Both the position numbers and the translations under genes were made by a program. The notes below the pieces were generated by a model. That model worked only from the letters and a program-made list of their open reading frames with translations, had not been told where the DNA came from and did not search any database. Below are positions 14,161 to 37,648 of a stretch of 64,000 nucleotides of DNA, piece after piece; within the stretch, counting starts at the first letter, position 1, and each line of letters starts with the position of its first letter. Origin of the DNA: Paramacrobiotus metropolitanus (Eukaryota > Tardigrada > Eutardigrada > Parachela > Macrobiotidae); NCBI RefSeq assembly GCF_019649055.1, contig NW_026570232.1:124001-188000 (forward strand), given 5' to 3'.

Positions 14161-14396
14161 TTAGGGAGCATCCATAAATTACGTACGCAGAAAACCACGG
14201 TTTTTTCACCCCTCCCTCCCCCTTCGTAGCGGTCCGTCACGTTTGCTTGACCCCTCCCCCCTGGTTCGCTCAATCGCAATACATGGAGATGACCACCCCC
14301 TCCCCCCGGGTTCGTCGGGGTCGTCACAGCTTGTCACGTTTTTTGGACCCGTCCCTCCCTGGTTCGCTGCGTACGTAATTTATGGATCCCCCCTTA
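14161..14396. mobile_element. Palindromic MITE-like non-autonomous DNA transposon
   Basis: Terminal inverted repeats of 27 bp occupy 14164-14190 and 14367-14393. They differ at two positions near the outer ends and share an exact 21-bp core that includes atccataaattacgtacg. Both ends are flanked by TTA (14161-14163 and 14394-14396), consistent with a TTA or TA target duplication. The 180-bp interior has no ORF. It carries two direct copies of a GC-rich unit beginning gtcacgttt and ending ctggttcgct (14236-14270 and 14333-14368). From general knowledge, elements with ends of the type tccataaattacgt are scattered in many invertebrate genomes. I cannot assign a superfamily. Confidence 0.75.
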
Positions 14397-15016
14397 TGGC
14401 TACATTACCTTAAATACATTCTGGCCGTACAATGTGCACCACAAATTCGTACAAGTTGTGCTGATTTATGATTTAATCAGAAATATTAATCAGAAATTAA
14501 CTTCTGATTTCTGAAGATAAAAATTTTATGAATGCATTTAAAATTAATATAACAACTGGGGAAAATACGCGGTACATGTAAGCATGTAAGTACGTACTCA
14601 CTTAAAAAGATTAGTACGCTCGTGCTGTTTACTGCTGTATAATAATGCTGAATGCTTAAAACGATACACTGTGCAGACTCTGTGCTTATTGTTTACACTA
14701 CTTCGTCATACGCCTACCATATTTTGAGTTCTCACCGTCTCTGTTAATATTAAACAGTAATTAGAGCATATTATAATATTATTATTGAAGCAAAAGTCTT
14801 CCATATTAGATAGCATTCGGAGTGTACATCTTTTGCACAGCACGCAGATCTAGAAGAAGGTACGAGTATTACCAGTGAGATTACTCTTTCCATTTTTCAT
14901 GGCTTTTGTCAAGTGGCCTAGATGTGACTAGCAAAATTCGAAGGTGGACTGTTCATATTATCATCTGTGTTCATTGTAATTTGTTTGATTTCTCTGAATG
15001 CAGCGCTTCTGTGGAA

Positions 15017-18000
15017 ATGTGGAAATCTCAGGTTGGCGTGGGAAACCTTCCGAAGCCTGGTGCTTCCGATGATTGGGACACGGATCCTGATTATGTGGTA
15101 GGAAATTGGGGAAAATGACGCCGTATTGGCCCTGACTACCTGAACTGTTTTACTGGATCATGCATTCATTTGTGGTCGTCTGCTTGGTAGAATAATGTCA
15201 CGGAGAAAGATCAGCGCTGGGGTGCGAAACATATTAGTGGATCTGGGCACCACGAGTCAGTTGAGTAAGTAACAAACTGGCATACAGCCAGCATTTGCTG
15301 CTCTTTTTAACGTGAAATTGAGTCGCGAATTGCTGAATTTAATGGGTATGTGATTTTGGTGGATTGTAGCTTGAACCAGCTGCGGAATGAAGTTCGCAAG
15401 GATGACAGTGCTATCAAAAAGAAAGTTTTAGAAGAGCAGAAACCTGGCTACGGATATGGAGGAAAATACGGCGTGGAAACTGATCGCATGGACAAGGTCC
15501 GTCAGACACACGTTTTAGCGTTTTCAGAACCGATTTCTTAGCATTGTACATTCCTGGCGCCTTTTCCGTTTTTTTTCAGTAAATTTTTTCGCACCAGGCG
15601 TCATAAGCGTCGACTGCGCAGTTATTCACTAAAAGCTATCGTTGCGGATAATTTCATATAATTTTGAATAACTTCTTAGATATTTCTGTGGGTTTCTTAG
15701 CAGTTTTAGAGGTTTGTCCCCCAGAATTATCTTACTCTGCACCGCTTTTCCCTTTTTCAGTAAATTGTTTTTCAGTAATTTTCTAGTTCCAGGCTTCGCA
15801 ACCATACTTAAGCATATTGCGCAGTATATAGATATTTGTGTGTATTTTCAGTAGTTTTATAGGTGTTTGTTTTTTTCCAGAATTACCTTTAAAGTGCTTT
15901 TTTTCAGAGCGCAATGGGGGCCGATTATCACGCTCCCCAGGAAAAGCACGCCTCACAGACCGATTACCAAAAAGGGTTCGGCGGTAAATTTGGCGTGATG
16001 GATGATCGCGTGGATAAATCGGCGGCCGGATGGGATTACAAGGCGGATGTGGTGAAGCACCAGTCGCAGAAAGACTACAAAGGAGGCTTTGGAGGCGAGT
16101 TCGGTGTGCAGACCGATCGGCAGGATAAATCGGCGGTAGGATGGGATTACCGTGCGCAGAACGAAAAGCATGAATCGCAGAAGGACTACAAAGTCGGCTT
16201 TGGTGGACAATTTGGTGTGCAGCAGAATGCCCAGGACCAGAGCGCCGTGGGGTGGGATTATCAAGAAAAAACCGATAAACACTCCTCGCAGAAAGGTAAA
16301 TGGTTTGTGCTGTTGGGATTTTCGTGTTATCCTTAATCCTGCTTTTTTAGACTATTCCGCCGGTTTTGGAGGGAAGCACGGTGTCCAGCAAACGGTGGAT
16401 AAATCGGCCGTAGGTTGGGATTATCAAGCGAAGAAGGAAGCACATGCTTCACAAAAAGGTACGGCCGTAGACCCGCTCTACAATTTACAGTTCGAGTATA
16501 AAATAATGTCCTTGAAATTTAAAAGGTGAGTTTATATGTAAAAGGTTTCCACACTTGCTTTCGTGTTATTTTTATTGTTTACTTTTGTGTTGCTTTGATA
16601 CTTTTTTGTGGTCACATTTTCCTAAAAGGGATTGCACTTTATTTGATTGAAGCTAAGTACACAACTGATTATTTCCTTCAGATTACAAAACGGGCTTTGG
16701 TGGGCAGTTTGGTGTTCAAAAAGATCGGCAGGACGCGGCAGCCGTCGGCTGGGATCATCGCGAAAAAGTCGACGCTCACGAATCACAAAAAGGTGCTCGC
16801 CGGCAAAAGAAAACCAGTCTTCGATCTTACCTTTGAACGGTTGGTAAAACAGTCGGTTTCTGCAAATGACAGATTATAAAAAGGGATTCGGTGGGCAATT
16901 CGGGGTGCAGAGCGACCGACAGGATAGTTCGGCTCATGGTTTCGACTTTAAAAGTCCTACAGAAGCACATGAATCACAAAAAGGTGAAATCTGCGGTTTT
17001 CCCAAGCTGAGTGTCGGGATCGAGCTATCGTGCCCTGTACTTACAGATTACAAGGCCGGATTCGGAGGCCAGTTTGGTGTGCAGAAAGATAGGCAAGACG
17101 AATCGGCGCACGGTTGGGATGAGGCCCCGGAAAAACCTAAACCTGGTGCTAAGAAGGTTGACATTGAAAACGGTAAGGTAGTTCGTAATTGAGGATTTTG
17201 ACATGGATTTCGGTCAACATTGATGACTCGTTTGAAATACAAAAAGCATTTGCTGTGACACTGTTTTACAAAGGTTGCTTGTACTGCATATCTGCTACTT
17301 TTATGTGTAGTGATTTGTTATCAGTTTGGATTAGGTTAAATGTTATGTCTAGGACTAATACAAGTATGCTATTTGTTGCAGGCAGCGCCAAAGCATCCAA
17401 TTTGAAGGCTAGATTTGAATCAATGGCGCTTGATGGAGCAAAGGTAAGCAAAGCAGACCTAAATAACTCTGTATGCGACAATTGTTGTTCTAATGATGAG
17501 TGCATGCCACCAGCACTCCATTTTTTGTCGGTCAAGCTAATAATGATAATTCAGACGATAAGCGTTATAGGAAACCCAAAAGAAACTGGAAGAAGAGCGT
17601 TTGCGCCGTAAGGCTGCTGAGGAGAGAGAACGAGAACAGTCTAAGCGAGCGGAAGAAGAACGCCAGAAAGTTATTGCGGAAGAGCATAAAAAGTTGGAAG
17701 AGGAAGAAGAACGGGAGCGACAACGTACCGGAAAAGATGCCTCGGACGAGGAAGAAGAGGAAAAGGAGCTGAAACCGTCTCAGCAAGCCTTCAGATACGA
17801 TGCGCCTGCATCCGTGCCATCACCGCCCCGGAGGAAGCTATTCGACGACGACGATGAACAATCGGCTCCTGTGCAGCCGGAAACACGGACCGCGGTGGTA
17901 CAACCCAGTGAAATTAAAGTCCCTGAGAAGCAGCGATCATCTAGTGGTGCTCGTCATCACGAAGATCGGGTGCGCTACGGTGCTCAACAGATTTTTAAGT

Positions 18001-18449
18001 ATATATTTGACACGGAATTTTTGAACTTCAGGTTGGATCCGAAAATGTTTATTCAACCGGTTCTCCTACTGAACATTCGGGCGGTACTGCCAAAGCAGTT
18101 GCCTTGTTCGATTATCAAGCATGTACGTGCGGATTTATCCTACCACAGTGACTTTTTAATTTTGTAATTTTTTGTGTTGCAGCGGACGATGATGAACTGT
18201 CTTTCGAACCCGATGACATTATTACTAATATCGAATTTGGTATGAAAAAATTTTTTTGTAATGATTGTCTGAACGTTACTATCGTCACCTGCTTTTATTT
18301 ACAGTTGATGATGGATGGTGGAGAGGAGAATGTAGAGGAAAAGTGGGCCTTTTTCCTGGTAAGTTTTCCACCGAAAATGATTGAGCTGGGAGCCAATAAG
18401 TAACTTCTGGTTATTTTTTACAGCTAACTATGTCGAGCTTCAGCAATAG
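15017..18449 (+). CDS. CTTN: Cortactin, actin-nucleation promoting factor
   Basis: Fourteen coding exons: 15017-15097, 15191-15264, 15370-15496, 15908-16295, 16351-16458, 16682-16792, 16873-16983, 17047-17172, 17382-17443, 17571-17969, 18032-18122, 18183-18239, 18305-18358 and 18424-18449. They total 605 codons with every junction in phase. The N-terminus has the acidic Arp2/3-binding motif DDWDTDPDY. Seven roughly 37-residue cortactin repeats (pattern DYKxGFGGxFGVQxDRxDxSAVGWDY, then SQK) follow, plus a truncated eighth; vertebrates have about 6.5. Repeat 5 is one residue short. A charged helical region (residues 397-480) comes next, then a short SPPRR linker. A C-terminal SH3 domain (about 550-603) has ALFDYQA, DDGWWRG and LFPANYVEL. 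The family binds F-actin and Arp2/3 at the cell cortex. An acceptor at 15002-15003 lies 13 nt before the ATG. Confidence 0.97.
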
Positions 18450-18713
18450 CTGAAAAGGACCAAGATTCGCTTTCTCAAGCATGTTCCGTTAGCTTTTTTT
18501 TGGCTGGCACTTTTCCATTGTTTGAGCTGTTTATACCTTTTTTTAAGCTTTGAATGTGTATTATAAGGCTGGTGCCTTTTTTATGATGTTATGCAATTTT
18601 ATTTGTAATTTTCTGATTTTTATTGTGGTTTAAATTTTGACCTGCTTTGTGACTTCCTGTTGGTGTTGCCTGCTCTAAGAAACACCGGTCTAATCGAAAA
18701 GCAGAAATTCAGC

Positions 18714-18719
18714 AATAAA
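18714..18719 (+). terminator. Poly(A) signal of cortactin
   Basis: An AATAAA hexamer lies 265 nt after the cortactin stop codon. It is the first canonical signal on this strand downstream of the gene, and it precedes the convergent PXMP2-like gene. Confidence 0.55.
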
Positions 18720-19074
18720 ATTTATGTGTGGATCAACAATCAAATTTCCATCGAGAGTATAGCATCAAGCCAGCAGGGAAATTCGTTTGTCAATATCGAA
18801 AACTCAAATATCTTCAGGATTTTTATTACAGCAAGTAACTATACAAGATCTGAAATTTCAGACCAAAAGCTCTGTCGCAGTGGCAAATAGCCCCCGATCG
18901 TAGGGTAAAATAATCGCAAATTGCGATTCAGCACACCCCAAAGGTAGACACTGCCATGGCGGTTAATAATTAAAATAATTTTTTTTTTAAAAGCGAAAGT
19001 CAACTGCCCAAATACCCTTTAGTAAGTCACAGAAAATAAGCAGACAGTCTCACTTTCACAATCTCCGCTCACAA

Positions 19075-20255
19075 TCAGTTTGTCGCATTCTTCGACATCG
19101 TCCCCATTTCTCCTCCTCCTTGCCGCACAACATATGCCAAGTATGTGTTCCAAAACAAACTCACCACACTGAAATAAAGCAATACACAGACGTGAGTACT
19201 ACAGGCCAGAAACATGACAACAGCAATCACTGGTTTATTCCCAGTTTCGTACCACAAAAACAATTATTTGCCGGAATCAAGTTTCGACTGCTTCAACAAA
19301 CAGCCGAGGAAAACAAATTTAATTTCAAAACTACGTACATTTATGATGCCAATAATACTCTGAAGGCAGTCAAAACACTTATTGCGAGCACAGTAGTCAT
19401 TCTAGTTGAACTGCTATTTACTGGTTTCACAAACAATAAACTAGCTGTAAGCTAATACTAGTAAACAATTATTCACTATGTGCAACGCTGCGAATTTCTA
19501 AATTAACTTCTCAGATTGGTATTAAACAGCCAACACCTGCTGACGATACTGTTAGTTACGACTTGTAAGTTTTGCTTTCGTGTAAGGTGCAATAGCCCAG
19601 CTGCGGGTGAGCCACAACGAAGTATAATAAATAGGCCCGCAATTAGCAAACCGTACAGTACCTGAGGAAGAGAATTCTCTGGTTAAAAGGGACGAAGTAG
19701 AAATTGATCAACTGTACAGCGGGCCACAATTTCCAGTTGGAAAACATCACACTCCAGTAATCCTAGTATCACAAATCCACGCATAAACAACAACGTCGCG
19801 TCAAGACGTCTCACCAACACACCAACAAATTCTTCGAAACTTACATTCTTCAGTCTGCGCTGGACGGCCTCCCACGTGTCTCCTTCCACAAGACCCATAA
19901 CCGCGATGAACACGATGTAGTTGATGGGAGCGAACACCAGCTGATCCAGTAGGACGCGCTTAATGGGCGCGAATTTCCCTGGCTTCACTTTGTTCTCCAG
20001 CACCCACAGCCAGCAGCGGACGATGGGAAAACTGTAGAAGACGGCGATGGCGGTGAAGCGCGCCGTGCTGAAGAGATCAATCTGCGTTAGTCCCTTCTTC
20101 TCCACCAGCGTCTGCGAGATGAGATTGCCCATGGCAGCGAAGATCAGCGCGGTGAGTGCCTGCACTTTCAACGGATTGGCGTCCGTGTAGCGCAGGTATT
20201 TCTGCCAGGCGCGCGATATCGGAGAACCCGCTGCTGCTGCGGAATTGGACGCCAT
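19075..20255 (-). CDS. PXMP2: PXMP2/Mpv17-family peroxisomal or mitochondrial membrane protein
   Basis: Three exons: 20255-19845, 19762-19662 and 19168-19075, about 201 residues, all junctions in phase. Family landmarks appear in order: YLRYTDANPLKVQALT near the N-terminus, GNLISQTL, the RRVLLDQLVFAP-like segment KRVLLDQLVFAPINY, then WKLWPAVQLINFYFVP across exon 2, and VVSLFWNTYLAY in exon 3. Four hydrophobic segments fit the small four-helix membrane proteins of this family (usual length 175-200 residues). The DQLVFAP segment makes it read closer to peroxisomal PXMP2, a proposed channel for small solutes, than to mitochondrial MPV17, but the choice is tentative. I took the ATG at 20255. An in-frame ATG about 25 codons upstream lies in likely 5' UTR. 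Confidence 0.9.
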
Positions 20256-22478
20256 ATCGGTTGACGCCAATCTTAGCAGGTTCTGGATAAACCCTATTAC
20301 AGCGTGGATAAAAAACAAATTTTATCGCAAAAATGTCAGCTGAAATTCCTTGACAACAGCGTACAAACCTTTAGATTCCTGCCTGCGCAGAATGATGGAG
20401 CCAATTTTAACCAGCCTGTACGAGGAAAATATTCTGGTAGGTATTTGTAACCTGACACAGCGGTCCGGTGCTGTTCTGAATGAATAAAATATCCTGTGGC
20501 CAGTGGAAATCCTGTAAGTATGCGAATGGCTCAGCGGCCTAAAGAAAAGTACGACGGTCATTGCTCCAGTGCACCCATTTGGGTCAAGGCTACACACAAA
20601 AACAATGGCAACACACGCAATAGTGTGCAATGATTGGATGCAGCCGGCTGTTTTGTGTGGCTGTGGCAGCCGCCGACAGAGTGCGGAAATTTCTTCTGCT
20701 GTGACGTCATAACAACCTTGCGGCAATGATTGCAGTATTACTCTACCGTACACTGCTTTGTATTATTATAATTATTGTAAACAGTACACATTCACATGTA
20801 CACGGTCTTATCTCCATGTCAAAACTTTTCCAAAGATTCTCACATTTTTATAAAAACATAAAGCAAGCGAGTTCACTCGGAATGTATCAGCATCTGTAAC
20901 TTCATAACTTCAATATGCTCTGCGGACAGCAATGCCTTTCATAAACCATACAGCAACAAAATCACATCGCTGTCAGTCAAGAATTCCCTGCAAGATGGAC
21001 AAGGTCCATGCGCTGCCACGTTCCGCGTTTGTGTAGGGAATTAAAGAGTTAGCGAAGCTGATCACGAATACTTACAGCATATGATAGCCAAATACTTGAA
21101 TAATTTTAAGGATCGGTGGTCTGGCGTTGAACAGCAGTCAATGCTGGGTAGTAATGGTTAGTTTGCTACAGCACTTGTACTGATGTGCTTAATATCTGTA
21201 ATACAATCAATTTGTACAAAAATATGTTATATTATACTTGCACAAAATAGGCGTCAGTGGTGTAGTAGAAAATTTTTATACCGTCTGGAATTTACTTGCT
21301 TTAGTTCGAACTTCGGAATACTCATGACTGAGCCTGGGATTTTTTCATGGCAAACGGTCACGTGAGCTCATTTCCAATACGAGTATAGTATTCTTGCGGT
21401 CGTGCATTGGATGGTTTTTTTGCCTAAGAAAATAAAGAAATATAGTATCTTTTAGTGTACTTACTGTATTTATGTCACTAATTTTAAACCAGTTTTCGTT
21501 CGTACAACATGCACACCTGCACATTTGATTATACTCGCATTAAAAAATACGGTTTTAAAACTTATGGACGAGCTGCTGAACTTTGAGGAACACACTGAAT
21601 TTGTTTTCTGAAATCTTGAGATTACGGTCCCTGAAAAAAATATTGGCAGTCTAGGAGACCGTTTCGCAGGATGAGTTGTGGTGCCCGGTTTGAAAAGAAA
21701 CCGGTGCCAGGAGATTCAGCACCGATTGCCACACATATGGCGTTGTCCGTGCAAAAATATGCATGCCAGAGCTCTGATATGCGAAATGTAAAATCCAAAA
21801 AATTACTCGTGGAAGGTCCTAACAGGACTAGTACAAAATTAAAGAAAGTGTCGCAAAAAGCTGTCAATGACAAATCGCAACACAGTACCGGCTAATGTCG
21901 GAGTTGTAACTACAGAACTAGAGTAAGTGAAATTATGTAAACCATACCGTCCAATAACCGTGCATCTATCTATACTTCTATATACGGAAAACAAACAACA
22001 GAAATCACTTAAGATTTACACCTGCTCACTTTAACACACTTACCCGTAAATTGTAATATCGGCGCAATGCTAAAGGATGTAAGACAAACCATAACAGTAC
22101 TTTTCGTTAATTACGTAAATTCCCCGTCACCTTTCTTGTTTGACTACGGGTCTTCTGCTTTACTTTCTCTCTTGACAGCCATGTCTTTCAGAGTGATCTA
22201 AGAACCTTTTTAATGCTATCGCAAGTAGTCTGACATCCATTTCTGTGTGTGACATTAAAGGAAGACTTCTGAATACCTAAATATCAGCAACAGCGCGCAT
22301 CAAATATAGATATATAGTTCCGCGTTTTCCCGAGGATAAAGGTTTGTATTAAAAAGGAGATCAAAATTTAAAAAAAACACAAAGAATTCTATTTAAACCT
22401 GATAGCAGTACGTATTCACGTCACTGCATTAAAAGCAAAATAAACTTATAAAAAAACATTGCATAACGAAAAGAGAAA
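20256..22478. other. Spacer between the PXMP2-like and kinesin-3 genes
   Basis: This AT-rich stretch holds the 5' region of the PXMP2-like gene and the 3' UTR of the kinesin. No open frame shows a recognisable domain. Around 20995-21050 it resembles sequence at 35720-35830 (see findings), suggesting a decayed interspersed repeat. Confidence 0.5.
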
Positions 22479-35515
<13,037 letters not shown>

Positions 35516-35875
35516 TCTAGCTAATTTGGTCTGCAAGCAAGAATTTCATTACCGGTCTGGCTGAATGCTGAAATTGCCACGAATTACCCGAAACCCGTAG
35601 ACTGAAAATATTGTGTACCTGTTTTTTTAGTTGACGTCAACAATGTGCTGCCGGAGTCTCGAACGGGATCGATAAGAGTCTGTTAAGTAAGTACAGTATA
35701 ACCCCGCGATCGCCTTCACTGCGCCAGCGCGAAGATGGTGAGCGCTGCACGTACACGCCCGTTATACAGCTGCAGCGAAGGTGTCATGCCCGTTGTCGCC
35801 CGTGTCAGTCTGTGCGGGGAATTAAGGACTTAGTGAAAAACATATGGTACATCGCTAGACCGGAAGTCGGATCAG
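35516..35875. other. Upstream region of kinesin-3
   Basis: It begins with a pyrimidine-rich tract and acceptor (on the minus strand ttcttgcttgcag, AG at 35532-35531) immediately before the kinesin ATG exon. Around 35685-35830 there is a GC-rich segment starting acagtataaccccgcgatcg that resembles a transposon end, with partial similarity to 20995-21050. Confidence 0.4.
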
Positions 35876-36457
35876 TTGGAACGGATAGAATGGAAAATTA
35901 TCAGTCTGGAGAAAGGAACTGCACGCGCGCGCGGATATCTCTGCCTGCGCAAAAGTGCTGTACACGACACGATCGCGATGAGAAATTATCACAGTGTGGC
36001 TATAGATGGATGCTTAAAGAATCAAACGTTGTGTCGGCTGACGTTCGACCGTGGATACTGTACGGACAGTCTAGTTGTGGGAGCATGTTTTGTCATCAAT
36101 GCTAACCAGGATGCGTGTTCCAGCTGGATGCCGATGCGGCGGATCGTCCCCTGTGAAATCCCACTGGTTGGCATCTGCGCGCACACTGGTATAGTGGTAT
36201 GCACTTTTCCCTTTGCTCGCCAACACTGTACGAATGAGTGGATGGGGCGAAACGGGACGGCCCATCCGCGGTGTGTTTGGGAAAGATCGATAACGTTACT
36301 TCCGCCATGCATCGGCACTGCGCCGGCTACGAGACGGTTGGCGACGACACTGAATGTCCACGTTCAGTGTGGAAGCGCAATCGTCCAGATATGTTTCTCC
36401 TGTGTTAAGGAAAACAGAGGATCTGGCTTATATCCACGGTATCACACTGCGTTGTGA
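35876..36457 (+). other. GC-rich patch with a 193-codon cysteine-rich open frame (coding status unknown)
   Basis: This frame stays open for 193 codons in a GC-rich island among AT-rich flanks. Its translation has 15 cysteines, many spaced 7-14 residues apart, as in disulfide-rich proteins. I see no signal peptide, no recognisable domain and no clear splice sites, and the first ATG has no special context. It could equally be decayed repeat or 5' non-coding sequence of the neighbouring kinesin gene, which needs a promoter here. Confidence 0.2.
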
Positions 36458-37444
36458 TAAAGCCACATATATACCAATCCATCTAGAGTCCAATGCGGTT
36501 AAACCACTTCCATTGAAAAATCTGCAGCGAATCGTTTCATATTACAGATTTTTGCTTTAACAAACAATGATGTTCATCTGAGAGAATACAGTAAGTACAG
36601 ACGGCGATATCCTTGCAATATATTGGCTCTGTGTTGGAGTATAAATTTTTAGACATGGTTGTAAGCGGGTACTTATATTCTTATGCTACCAAGAATTTAA
36701 TTCAAAAAGAATGCTACGAGTACATACACGTATCCAGATCATAGCATTCTTAAAATTTATGATTGAATGTGTTAGGCAGACTAAGGCACCATAGTTTCTT
36801 GGTTTGAAATATGTTTACATAAATGGCTGGCTCACAAAATTAGTTTTCGAATATGTATTATGTGCGCAACAAATCCAGTCTTCTTATGCAAAATTCGTTC
36901 AAAAACGGTTAATGCCCACAAACGATGCGTATTAAGTATTTGTACACTATATTTCGGCAAAGTGAATTACGTACATTACAGAGATAACTCACATATCAAA
37001 GGGCACTAAAAATATCAAGGGAAAGAAGCGGTGCCAAAATAGAAGGACCTCCAAGATCTATGGAGCCTGTGGGCTGTGGTTTATTGGCAACACTTTTGTG
37101 TTCATACAACGCGGAGTTCAGTTTGGAGTACAATCTTTGGAGTTTGGAGCATAACTGAATGAACAGAAGCGATGGATCATGGAATCGAAACAAACCCGCC
37201 CGAAGAAAAAAATTATGTTTTGGGACAGAGCACTTTGCATATTTTAGACAGCAAATTATGGTTTTGTGGCCTGACCAATAAATGATACTTGTCCATTCAA
37301 GCGGCAAATATTATGAGCAAGCCGAAGATTTGCATAGTTCTCAGCGGCATATAAAATTATAGCATATCTGTTCCACCATGTGTGTTCATGTAAATCTGTT
37401 CCATACGATTCACACGCCAATATAGAAAAACAATGTGCAGATAG
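36458..37444. other. AT-rich spacer
   Basis: I see no supported gene. The minus-strand open frame at 36996-37307 lacks a recognisable domain and has no splice context. Confidence 0.5.
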
Positions 37445-37648
37445 TTCTCGCCGCTGGGCTTCAAGACATTTGGAACACTCGGACCAGAAGCCGCCCGACT
37501 GGTGAACGTACTAGAAAAGGTGATCCAGCAAGAGAAGGGAGAAGCGCGAGCTACAGAAATTTTGCTTCAACGGACCAGCACAGAAATTCAGCAAGGAAAC
37601 GCAGCATCTATAATGGGAACAGCGCCGCCGGCGGCGAATTTATACTAA
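37445..37648 (+). pseudogene. Possible C-terminal fragment of a non-LTR retroelement polymerase ORF
   Basis: After a possible acceptor (cagatag) the frame reads 67 codons to a stop. It contains GFKTFGTLGPEAARLVNVLE, then LLQRTSTEIQQGNAASIMGT. The pattern of an FGTLGPEA-type segment followed by a QR, IQ, GNA, GT block recalls the extreme C-terminus of reverse-transcriptase ORFs of invertebrate retroelements. No polymerase motifs are visible upstream, so at best this is a 5'-truncated remnant. The family assignment comes from memory of such tails and is tentative. It could be the last exon of an unrecognised host gene. Confidence 0.35.

Noticed and set aside
15953-16282. Minus-strand open frame over the cortactin repeats
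   Set aside because: It is periodic only because the sense strand encodes 37-residue repeats.
35516-35536. Extension of the kinesin-3 start upstream of 35515
   Set aside because: The longer frame begins with TTG and crosses a strong splice acceptor. The ATG at 35515 gives the normal [13 protein letters not shown] start.
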